Shown one piece after another: positions 51,376-61,254 of a stretch of DNA of 64,000 bases (position 1 is the first letter of the stretch; each line of letters opens with the position of its first letter). Source of the stretch: Cloeon dipterum (taxonomy: Eukaryota; Arthropoda; Insecta; Ephemeroptera; Baetidae). The DNA lies in assembly GCF_949628265.1 (NCBI RefSeq), contig NC_088788.1, forward strand, positions 7,254,001-7,318,000, given 5' to 3'. The notes under the pieces were generated by a model, which did not search any database, was not told where the DNA came from, and saw nothing but the letters and a program-made list of their open reading frames with translations. The translations under genes were made by a program, and so were the position numbers.

Positions 51376-53597
51376 CAGGGTGTACAAGAAATGAACGACC
51401 ACTGATCCCGGGGCTCTATTTTGAGAACCCGGAGTCCGATCGGAAAAATTCCAACGGCGGCATAAACTTTGGCTGTGGAGGAAGAGACCAATAATTGGTG
51501 TCTACCCTCCCAGGTCGATTGTTGCGCCGGTACAATGCAAAATGCTCAGGCGAAAAAGGTGTCTTATGGAAAACTCAGGTTAAATTTTTCCGAGACACGA
51601 ACCTTCGTTTTTCTATCGTGCAAACAGGTTTTCTAGGGTAAAATTTCCCGGGGATTCCGAATCCAGCGTTATTTTTTCGATTTGCAATGTTAAATTTTTC
51701 AGGAAAGCGAAATTTTGAATTTCAGGTCACCAAAAATTACGGCTTTCCCAAATTTTCTCACAAAATGTGAAGCACAACATCGATTCTGGCTGAAATTTTC
51801 CGGCGAAGCCATTGTTGATGTGAAACAATCGAAAAAATTATGATTTTTCATGAAAATCGGTGAAAATGTCTAGCTCCGGCAACACGTGTCGGGAAGCTCA
51901 GCTCGAAAGGAGAGTTAGGGGACAAATCTTGTCGAATAAAGTCGCAATTCGGTATGCTGCTAGAAAATGGCAAGTTGGTCCGGAAAAATTTTAGTTTTTG
52001 AAAATCAGACCAAAATTGTCCACTTTCATAAGGGGTCCGTGTTTGGCCTTGCAGCTCAACACCTATGGGTCTGAGAGTAAAAATAAGCACAGATTCTGAA
52101 AGCTGATAAAATTTGCAATCTTCTTTGTATGGAGCAAAAATTTCTTTCGCCTTCGACTTTCCCGGAACATTCCTTTGAAAATTCACTAAACTTCTTTGGA
52201 AAAGGAAAAATATCGAGAAAAAATTTTCAAGATAGCCAAAACCTAGCTGGGGTCTTTATTAACTTCTCGTAAAAAAATAAAAACATTCGTGCAAGCCGTT
52301 TTCTTGTAGCACGCGTTTTCCCAAGTGTCCAACTTGAAAAATTAAAAAAAAATGAAATTTTCCAAAAATGGCCAAATTACACATTTTTGGACTCGTCATG
52401 AAATGCTGATTCCAAAAATGTTTGGTTTTTTAGAATCCGATAATTTTTCAAAAAGTTACACCATTTTTAAAAAGTTGAAATTTTCAAAAATTTCTTAAAT
52501 GTTTCAAAGTTCCATAACTTTTCTAATAATGCTCGGATTTTCAAAAACCAAACATTTTTGGAATCAGCACTTCGTGTGGAGTCCAAAAATGTGCAATTTA
52601 ACCATTTTTGGACACTTTCGATTTTTTCGGTTTTTTCAAGTTGGACACTTGGGAAATCACGCGCAGCATGAAAACGGCTTGCACGAATGTTTTTATTTTT
52701 TTACGAGAAGTTAATAAAGACCCCAGCTAGGTTTTGGCTATCTTGAAAATTTTTTCTCGATATTTTTCCTTTTCCCAAGAAGTTTAGTGAATTTTCAAAG
52801 GAATGTTCCGGGAAAGTCGAAGGCGAAAGAAATTTTTGCTCCATACAAAGAAGATTGCAAATTTTATCAGCTTTCAGAATCTGTGCTTATTTTTACTCTC
52901 AGACCCATAGGTGTTGAGCTGCAAGGCCAAACACGGACCCCTTATGAAAGTGGACAATTTTGGTCTGATTTTCAAAAACTAAAATTTTTCCGGACCAACT
53001 TGCCATTTTCTAGCAGCATACCGAATTGCGACTTTATTCGACAAGATTTGTCCCCTAACTCTCCTTTCGAGCTGAGCTTCCCGACACGTGTTGCCGAAGC
53101 TAGACATTTTCACCGATTTTCATGAAAAATCATAATTTTTTCGATTGTTTCACATCAACAATGGCTTCGCCGGAAAATTTCAGCCAGAATCGATGTTGTG
53201 CTTCACATTTTGTGAGAAAATTTGGGAAAGCCGTAATTTTTGGTGACCTGAAATTCAAAATTTCGCTTTCCTGAAAAATTTAACATTGCAAATCGAAAAA
53301 ATAACGCTGGATTCGGAATCCCCGGGAAATTTTACCCTAGAAAACCTGTTTGCACGATAGAAAAACGAAGGTTCGTGTCTCGGAAAAATTTAACCTGAGT
53401 TTTCCATAAGACACCTTTTTCGCCTGAGCATTTTGCATTGTACCGGCGCAACAATCGACCTGGGAGGGTAGACACCAATTATTGGTCTCTTCCTCCACAG
53501 CCAAAGTTTATGCCGCCGTTGGAATTTTTCCGATCGGACTCCGGGTTCTCAAAATAGAGCCCCGGGATCAGTGGTCGTTCATTTCTTGTACACCCTG
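51376..53597. mobile_element. 2.2-kb near-perfect palindrome (TA-flanked foldback element)
   Basis: Outer ends CAGGGTGTACAAGAAATGAA and its complement lie between TA dinucleotides (51374-51375 and 53598-53599). The arms match almost base for base to within about 45 bp of the centre near 52487. Both arms carry the same 112-codon frame in opposite directions (minus 52186-51848, plus 52787-53125), differing at one residue (VAGARH / VAEARH). That frame resembles no known protein and probably stays open because the arms are recent copies. TA duplication suggests Tc1/mariner-type mobilisation; no transposase is encoded. Confidence 0.88.
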
Positions 53598-53744
53598 TAT
53601 ATGGAGTGATGTTACAGGGACCAGGTAAGCTCATTGCACACGGGATGTTGTGCTGTGCAAAGGTTCAAGAAAAATAAAATGTACCTTGAATATAAGAAAA
53701 GTCGGATAGTCTCTTGAAAAGTCGGATTTTACTGCGACCACTGA

Positions 53745-54643
53745 GCTGCCCTCTTCGAGTCCTACCGGTACTGAGGTCTCTGTTTGCAGAAAACACTGTC
53801 ATTCCATTGGCTCGTACTCACGTCAGATTTGACTGCGACCAGCCCCTGCTCACTCATATGGAGCGTAAATGCGCAGCAGCTAAGAAATAGACACTCTGGA
53901 GAGAGGAGTTCTTAGCCCACGACGACTACTCTAGCGTAAGTTAAGGAGTAGTAGAGTATCAGCTCTGATGCCTTTGTCGCCTGCTAGTATCTACTCTCCT
54001 TTCCTTACACTCTAATGTGGGCGTGGTCGTCGTGGGCAAAGAAAACCGCTCTCTAGTGTTGCTCGCTAGGGGGCCTAGAGAGCTGGCGAATCTGATTGGT
54101 CGTCGCGCTGCTTTGCTACAAAACATGACTTGACGCATGCGTGGTTTGTTACGTCAGCTCAAAAATTCATATTCGCGAAGGGTTCCTTGGGGTCCCAGGG
54201 GCCGAGTGGCACGGGGGTTAATTAAGCCTCAATTATCCGTAACTTTTGCATGGTATCATAAAAATAGGGCCTTTTTACGAACGCAACGGGTCTATTCAGC
54301 ATCCACTGGCAGGTGGCAGGTCGATAGCTTTTTCAGCCAATCAGATGGCGTCTTGGAGTTTGTTGCCTGTTACGCCCACGAAAAACTCTGACACACGCCA
54401 CTCTTCGCCTCCCTCTGCACGTGGGCGTAACAGGCAACAAACTCCAAGACGCCATCTGATTGGCTGAAAAAGCTATCGACCTGCCACCTACCAGTGGATG
54501 CTGAACTTCTTAGCTGGCGCATTTAACCATATGAGTGAGCAGGGGCTGGTCGCAGTCAAATCTGACGTGAGTACGAGCCAATGGAATGACAGTGTTTTTT
54601 GCAAACAGAGACCTCAGTACCGGTAGGACTCGAAGAGGGCAGC
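53745..54643. mobile_element. Composite foldback element with internal insertion
   Basis: Outer arms 53745-53886 and 54507-54643 are inverted repeats (GCTGCCCTCTTCGAGTCCTA at the edge). Inner arms 54295-54379 and 54421-54505 continue the same palindrome around a 41-bp loop. The left arm is interrupted by about 407 bp (53887-54293) absent from the right arm. That insert has its own hairpin (GCCCACGACGAC / GTCGTCGTGGGC). Confidence 0.8.
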
Positions 54644-54884
54644 ACAGTAGTCGACTAATATGAAAGGGAGTGTCTTCAGTTCAAGTATAAGGTGTGGCAG
54701 CGCATTTTTCCAGTGTCCCTAACCAACAAAAAGGTTGATTTTCGATTTTAGCATGAATATATGAGCGATTTTTCCAACACGCAAATTTTGCTACATTCCG
54801 AATAGATACTGGAATTGGTCGCTGCCACAGCGAATATACTTTGGCGGCTAATCACAATCACAGCAGCTTCTCTTAACTCCTTTC

Positions 54885-55041
54885 TAGGGGGGCCAGACTT
54901 CCAAAGCTAAAACCCGGAGATTTCCCAAGAGCCCATGTTAAATTTTGGACCCGAAAACCCGGAGATCCCTACACTCCCGTGTTAAATTTTCAGTTCCAAA
55001 CCCGGAGATATCTGGTCGAAACCCGGAGAGTGGCAGCCCTA
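54885..55041. mobile_element. hAT-type MITE (TAGGGnTGCCA family) with perfect target duplication
   Basis: 157 bp with ends TAGGGGGGCCA / TGGCAGCCCTA, flanked by CTCCTTTC on both sides (54877-54884 and 55042-55049). The interior has three AAACCCGGAGA-like motifs. Confidence 0.88.
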
Positions 55042-55450
55042 CTCCTTTCCTAACTATGTGGCTACTTTCAAATAGTCCCAATCCTAATAATTAACAACGC
55101 GTAATACAATTTTCAACAAATTGGACAAACACGGCTGCACGGATTAAAATGAGCCATTTCAGCATAAGAAACACAACACTAACCTGTCAAAGCAGAAGTT
55201 ACGTTTTAGAAGAGCAGAGCAGGCACGAAGTTCATCTGATTCTTATTGATCCCAAACACACACAACAGCAAGAAGAATGCCACAAGACGGCTCCCTGGAC
55301 GGTGTTCACTCTGGAGAAGAGCATGGTTGCGGGGCTGAGTTGCAGAGTTGAAGCCGTCACTGCTGGCCACCTGAGGCACTCTTGTCTTCGTCCTTTCTCA
55401 TTTTCTGCAGATTGTTTCACAAAACTGGCCATTGCTGTCCACCAGGGCCG

Positions 55451-56988
55451 TCAGGCATTGGATGTGAGGAGCTGAAATTGTTAAAGTTTATTATAAAAAA
55501 ATGTTGAATGGCAGTTTCATAATTTATTTTAGGTTTTGGAGATCATAGATTTGCCATGCATAGCTCTCATAATTTTTTTAAGTTCTTTAATTATATTATT
55601 TTAGTATTAAAATTTTTTTATACGTCATAAAAAGATATAATATTAATAGAAATTCATCTCAAGGTGGAATGAGATGTAAATTTCGAAGATAGTATACAGT
55701 CAGGAAATTAAAACAATAATTTTCATAATTAAATTGTAATTCTGCTTCCTTGTCATGGAAAGTATATCATTCCATCTTGAGATTTAATCTTAAAATTTCT
55801 ATTTGAATATTCCTAACTTGGAGTGACCTCCTGAACTCCAAAACATCATCATGTTAACAACACAAAAGTGTTCATGTTTGATGCGGAAGCGAATACTGTC
55901 AGAGTAGATGTCTCGGCCAGCAGCGCTGCGCCGCACGAGTTTTTGATTCTGTTAGACAAAATATGGTGCAATCGAACACTGCATGCTTTTCTTATCAATT
56001 ATCCCCCACCCTCCAAGATGAGGGATTGCCTGATAAGATTGGATGAGCTCCTTGTATCTCATGTCCAAATTAGGGATGCCAGTTTAGCCAAAGTTAAAAA
56101 CCAGTGATTTCTCCCACCACTCCTAAAAGTCCAGGTTAAATTTTGGGACTGGTCCCTCCCTATACCACCCGTATTAAATTTTCAAATATAGAACTGGAGA
56201 CAATCCCCAAACCCAGATTTATCCGGTTGAAAACCTAAGTTTGGCAGCCCTAGTAAGTACCATTACTTAGCGATAAAGAAATAAGAAGTCTTCATATGAG
56301 CCTCCATAGATAAGATTAGTGCGTATGCTTGATAGTCCCATGAGAGAGAATATTAGAAATAAAAAGCCTATAGCCCAAATTTTTTCATAATTTTGTCAAT
56401 ATTCACCTTATTCTGCATATTCAGAAACTTGGTCAGGGCTTGGGCTCGGGCTGGCATTGTTGTCCCTGTTAACGCAGAGATGATCTGATCTGAAGAGGAT
56501 AAAGCACATTATTAGAACAGATTAAAAAATGCTAACATAATTTATTCTTTTCTATTGAGGCGAGACGGATAAAAATTTAAACTACGATTTAAGTTAAGAA
56601 AAAATTCCAACAGGATCAGTTTTTTCCATTTTAGTAAAATAAGAAATTTGGATGCATAACGATTGATTGGCCAAGAGTGAAACCCTACAACCTACAAATA
56701 GCACGAATTTCAGGGAAATGTTAAAAAAAATACTTAATTATCAACGTGGTTTTGCTGGCTGACACACACCTCTTCTGTACACAAACAATTTTAACCTCAG
56801 CTAAAAGCAACAAGGAAAACTTATCCTCGCACTGGCATTGCAAATTTAAGCATGGTATGTACTCAAATAAATATATAAAATAATGAGAAATCAATTCTGA
56901 AGTTATCAGAGTTCTCACTATGTTTCCTAGTGTAGGGTGTGGTTGTTGACGCCTCATAATAATTCCGTTTCACTTGTATGACTCTCAT
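55451..56988 (-). CDS. Candidate small minus-strand gene (57 residues)
   Basis: ATG at 56988 opens an exon to 56919 (MRVIQVKRNYY...), donor GTGAGA. Next exon 56489-56407 (IISALTGTTMPARAQALTKF...), acceptor CTCTTCAG, donor GTGAAT. Then 55471-55451 adds LLTSNA and a stop conserved in both duplication units (unit B near 63795). Phases agree throughout. No domain is recognised. The last exon overlaps the 5' part of the exon that begins paralogue A, so these segments could instead be 5' non-coding exons of that gene. Confidence 0.28.
55868..56070 (+). CDS. Coding-like fragment cut by a MITE
   Basis: A + strand frame reads VFMFDAEANTVRVDVSASSA, then EFLILLDKIWCNRTLHAFLI and RLDELLVSHVQ, and is truncated at 56071 by a hAT MITE. 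Composition and residue pattern look protein-like. No acceptor or partner exon found and no family recognised; possibly a gene or mobile-element relic. Confidence 0.22.
56071..56252. mobile_element. hAT-type MITE (TAGGGnTGCCA family), copy 2
   Basis: 182 bp, ends TAGGGATGCCAGTTT / AAGTTTGGCAGCCCTA, alignable with 54885-55041. The flanking octamers (GTCCAAAT / GTAAGTAC) do not match, so the target duplication has decayed. Confidence 0.7.
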
Positions 56989-57769
56989 TTTGAATGTCGA
57001 AACAATGTATGGGGCCCTCTGAACCTGGCTGAATCTTGAGTCGAGACTTCAAACCTGCAACCCAAATTGTAAAAATGTATATTAGCGAATTAAGCCGATA
57101 AATGTATGCAGCTTCATTAATGATCTAGCATTTTTACTCCATGCATAATAATAAACGAAAATTTAATTAGTTTCTGCCAACGTTTCCGTTCCCATTATCT
57201 GGAACAGCAACTTAAGTGGTTTTTGGGTTAATATAAATAATGACCTACAGTTGCAGCAACTACCTTTTCCCCCTCTATCACCCGGAAAGGCCCCCAAACG
57301 CTCTTCTAAAAGCAATAATTTTAACAAATCTCCCCTAGACGAGCGTTAAGCACTGCCGAAATGTCCACTGGAATGATTCGGCTGCCTACTTAAAGAAAAA
57401 ATTGGCCTACTGATGACACTCGCCCAAGCCATAATGCGAGGGGCTACCAAATGTTGAATCCACTTTCATCAATCGATCAGAATTAAAGAATGTGATTTTT
57501 GCACCTCTCCTCAGCACATCCCGTGGGTTAGTAGCTCAACGGGTCCATATCTAACCCCCGAAAAGACGATGTTCATCTGCCAACTGGCAAGAGATCAACG
57601 TTGGTAGTGACTGGTTGTGACGCATTAGTGATGGCGACTCGGCGACGCGACTGATTGTGAGTGAAGCAATCGCTATCGCCAGAATGGAAATGGAAGTCGA
57701 AAGTTGTGTTACAAATTAAACGTGGCAACACTGCACGGCCGGCCAAACTTTGCTTTGCGCGGGAACAAA

Positions 57770-57990
57770 TTTTCAACCCAAACCCGCACCGAACCCGCTT
57801 ATTTCGTACCGCACCCAAACCGAACCCATATCTTTTTTCAAAATTTCAACCCGTACCCGCACCAAACCGCACTACGCCAACCCGCACCCGCAATCCGCCA
57901 TATTGGATTTGCAAAATCTGGACCCGCGCCCGCGGGTTTGGTGCGGGTTTTGCGGGTTCAACCCTCAAACCCGCGACCCGCGCAAAGCAC
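57770..57990. repeat. CCCGCACC-rich cryptic repeat with hairpin
   Basis: Irregular repeats of AACCCGCACC and AACCGAACC on the + strand. Near 57925 they switch to the complement (GCGGGTTTGGTGCGGGTTTT), forming an inverted structure. Confidence 0.7.
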
Positions 57991-58247
57991 TCTAAAGTAC
58001 ACACCTGCGAACTGCGAACATTAATTATTGATATTTTTACAGTTGAATTATTGTTGAATGGAATGAAACTAATAAAGAAATGAAATTGAAAAATAGGACC
58101 AGCCAAAAAAAATTCGTGCGTTCATCTTCTTAATTAATTTTTGTTATTTCAAAAATTTTATGATATCCGGATTTTTTTTAAAAAACATAATTATATCCTT
58201 TCTCTAACAATAAGGTCTATCAAACGAAAGATGATTGTGAAGTTAGA

Positions 58248-58896
58248 ACGAGCTCTACGTGGTGACGGAGCGGTGGATGCGCCGCCAGAGCTTTTCGCTG
58301 CTCTGCGGTCACCTGATCCGGCTGCCCAATCCGCCGGTTAGCCCTGAGACCTTCGCCAGTCGCATTTTGCCCATGCTAGAACACCTGGCAAAGGACCCTG
58401 CCTGTGCCTAACGTTCGCCTCGCCGTCGCACAGTCTGTTAACCAGGACGTCCTCGCACATCGTAAGAATTTTGTTTTTAATTTTTTATTTATTAAATCTA
58501 GGCTGAAATGCTTCTGTTATATTTAACAGTATTTTTAAATAATATTCACTTTTAAAAATGGACTGAACCAACCTCATTCAAGGGGTTTTAATTATTAAAA
58601 GGAGAAATTGACATTAATTAAAAATTTCAGACCTTAATAGCTCTCTTTTAAACCATCAAATATTTAAAATTGTGCCAGAAATTAATTTTTTCTCTTCAAT
58701 TTTTCCAGCGTACTTCTCTCCCAGCGGCGGTCCAGGTTACTACATGATTGAAGGAGTTGTACACGATTTACAGCTGGACCGGGACCGCGATGTGCGCTAT
58801 TTTTCCGGCGGCATGCACGAGAGCTCTTACGAACTGTCGAACGAGACGCCTCTGAGCGAGGACTCGACGATGGACCACATGGCCTTTTCGAGCTGA
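58248..58896 (+). pseudogene. Truncated PPP4R1 copy (exons 12-13)
   Basis: Copy of PPP4R1 47077-47723: partial exon 12 (58248-58461), intron 12 and exon 13 (58709-58896). Retained introns show it arose by DNA duplication, not retrotransposition. A 4-nt insertion near 58401 shifts the frame and gives TAA at 58409-58411. The eight coding substitutions I count are seven synonymous and one Thr to Ser. It has no 5' exons or promoter. Annotation pipelines may report exon 13 here as a short ORF. Confidence 0.9.
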
Positions 58897-59357
58897 GCCT
58901 GCATTTGGATTTGTGTTCACTCTGTTGCTGCAACAAAGAATTTAAAAAAGGACGGAAGGTGCAGTTAGTTGGCTGTGACACGACTGCCGCTCGCGAATAT
59001 TATTGTTTGTGAGCTGGTCTCACTGCGAGACAGACTGAAGAATTAATTAAAATCATCGTGTTGCCTGTCCCCTAGCTCCACAGCGCAACGACGCATTTTT
59101 TTACTAATCGCGAGTTGAATGAATTAAATTGTCATGGTGCTACTCTCGGCGTCGTCCGGCCCCGGCGCCAATGCGAATATTGATTAACGTGCTTTTTGTA
59201 CTGAGAGAAGGAGAAGACACGTCGGTGGACCATTTTGCAGCGTTTTTACTCAATTCTCCGAGAAAGCAAGCATTGTGTGGTTCACTCGGGCTGTGGATTT
59301 GCAATAAAAGAATTCATAACTACTTAAACACCGGTCTGTTATTTTTCTCTTACCAGG
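58248..59357 (+). repeat. Segmental duplication, unit B proximal end
   Basis: 1,110 bp matching 47077-48184. The 3' UTR part (about 460 nt, including AATAAA) appears identical, while the intron and exon parts differ at scattered sites. Both copies stop matching at the same CTTACCAGG. Confidence 0.95.
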
Positions 59358-59402
59358 TCAAAACTAATATTATGGAATGGAATAATACTACTGTAGGGAT
59401 TC

Positions 59403-59785
59403 CAGAAAAAATAAAAATCCTAACAATTAAAGAGGTTTGCAAAAGCGTGAACTCACGTCTAGGATTCAATTGAAGCCAAGTTTTTATAAAAGTGACTGAA
59501 GAGTTAGCATTATTTTCATACAGTGAGGACTCTCCTTTAGTGAAATCTGATTTTAATTCGTAACAAGGAGTTTCCCTTAAAGATTTATTTATTTTCTCGA
59601 CAAGAGGAATGAAAATCCGCCAAGAATATGTGGTTAATTGCTGGAAATTTTGGAGAAAATTGCAAAAATAACAATTTTGACTGTTGCAAAGTTCTTTTTT
59701 ACTGTTGCAAAATGTAAAATAAATTGATCAAAAACTGCTACATACATATTGCATCGAAGAATTAAGAGGTGCAAAACTTAAGCTG
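59403..59785 (-). mobile_element. Old TTAA-type MITE in unit B, reverse
   Basis: Weak but continuous match to the complement of the 435-bp MITE (TTAAAGAGG start, TCTCGACAAGAGGAATGAAA, GGAAATTTTGGAGAAAATTG). Corresponds to the copy at 48244-48990 in unit A, so it predates the duplication. Confidence 0.55.
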
Positions 59786-60401
59786 GCGTGCCTGCGCCAA
59801 CTAACAATAAGTTACAAGGTAAAGCTTTATTCTCCTTACTACACCAGGATTCACGCCAGCCTCTTCCTCAAGTGTCAGCTGCGTCCGGGAGGATGGTAAC
59901 CTTTTTCGTCTCTCTCGATGGCGACAGAAGTCCATCGTCGCTTGCTTTCTCCCTCCAGTGGGCTGGTCCGATTGTTTTATGGCAAAGACGAGAGATATGT
60001 CAATGAATTTGACATGTCTTTTAGATTTAATTTAATTAAAAATAAGAGCTTTTAAGTATGGAATTTGGTTTGACTGAATAGTTGACAATTTTATTTGTTA
60101 AAACATACACCCGATAGTCAACTTGAAAGTAATAAAATCCAAAATTAGGTGCTGTAGGCGCCAAAATGGTAACTTGTGAAAATAATGGTCACGAGACTTC
60201 ATTAGAGGGATATTTATTTAAAAAATTTATAAAAGGTAACACATTGCAACGAGCATTTGGATACGAGTATCATGACTGTATTAGTTAAACAAGAATAAGT
60301 ATCACAAGTCATACGAGTATCCAAATATTAGTTACAAGATGAATAGTAGGTTACAGCCACATACAAGTATACAAGTCAAAAATTTAAATCCCCCCTAATT
60401 C

Positions 60402-60827
60402 ACCAGTTGCATAAACCGTAAGTGTTCGAAGCCGCCAACAGATGGCGCCACCGTAGACTTTCGATTTTAAGGCACTTCCGCTGCGATTTCAGACTCAATC
60501 TAGCTACTGTGCATTCTTCAATTAATTTGCTATTTTTTGACGTGCTGAAAACCAAAATAGGTTCAGCCAATCACCGTAGAATCATGAAAAACTATTTTTT
60601 TGAAATACAAAAATATTTTCCAACGTTTCTACGGCAAAAATGGCTGAACCGATTTTTGTTTTCAGCACGTCAAAAAAAGCAAATTAATTGAAGAATGCAA
60701 AATAGCTAATTTAAGTCTGAAATCGCAGCGGAAATGCCTTAAATCCGCTTAAAACAAAATTTTTAAGAAAGTCTGTGATTGCGCTATCTGTTGGCGGCTT
60801 CAATAACTAAGGGTTTATGCAACTGGT
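60402..60827. repeat. Foldback element, family B copy 3
   Basis: 426-bp near-palindrome very similar to the copy at 16327, same ACCAGTTGCATAAACC ends. Absent from unit A, so inserted after the duplication. Confidence 0.82.
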
Positions 60828-60848
60828 CAATTAGAAATTAATTGTAGG

Positions 60849-61191
60849 CAGTGTTCACAATTTTGACGAGCTGGGTTTTGCCAGGGCGGTTAAAACCGGA
60901 TGAAACCAAAGCAATTTTTGCGAGGCTAACATTGGCATTTTTTAAATTAGTTGAATTTTAAGGCACAAAACGAGCTCAAATGAATAATAAATGCGTAGTA
61001 CAATTTTAATTTGGCTTAAATATCATGATATTTATGATTTAAAATATAAGTTTTCATTTAAAATCATGATATTTGATGCGAAAACATTTTCTTGTTAATT
61101 TACATCTTCCAGTTTAAGGAAGCTTAATTTAAGCCAATTATTGCCACTTTAGCCGGATAAAAACCGGCTTAATCGAAATTTTTGTACACTG
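60849..61191. mobile_element. hAT-type MITE (CAGTGTTC family) in unit B
   Basis: 343 bp with ends CAGTGTTC / GTACACTG. Flanking octamers ATTGTAGG and ATTTTAGG match at 7 of 8. Shares the AAAACCGG motifs of the copies at 8128 and 44051. Lies 21 bp from a foldback element. Confidence 0.75.
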
Positions 61192-61254
61192 ATTTTAGGG
61201 CCACATGCCAGATTGCTGGCAGCCCTCTAAATCACATTAATGAAGGTCAGTCGT

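Larger units (their letters stand above)
50056..55235 (-). pseudogene. Paralogue A of a small minus-strand gene, disrupted
   Basis: Counterpart of the gene at 61255-63566. First coding exon 55235-55184 (ATG AAC TTC GTG...) has TAA at codon 10 (55208-55206), where copy B has GAC. The second exon (about 50690-50580) still shows RDLKYSLFLNK but with other stops. The last two exons are intact: 50469-50359 (EMENLYGTFVYVKNTITRTL...) and 50193-50056 (FLPSNAHPFVGVQ...ADADVAFHIA, stop), with good TTTTTTGCAG, GTAAGAG and TTTTAG signals. The first intron was expanded by a 2.2-kb palindrome, a composite foldback, a hAT MITE and a TTAA MITE. An alternative start could rescue the 3' exons; on present evidence it is inactive. 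Confidence 0.4.

Noticed and set aside
51848..53125. Two near-identical 112-codon ORFs facing each other
   Set aside because: They are the same sequence in the two arms of a palindrome. Similarity reflects arm identity, not selection, and no domain is visible.
53745..54643. Pre-miRNA or snoRNA in the palindrome cluster
   Set aside because: Arms are far longer than pre-miRNA stems and belong to nested mobile elements; no C/D or H/ACA boxes seen.
58248..58896. Second functional PPP4R1-like gene
   Set aside because: Starts in mid exon, has a 4-nt frameshift with an in-frame stop, and no promoter or 5' exons.
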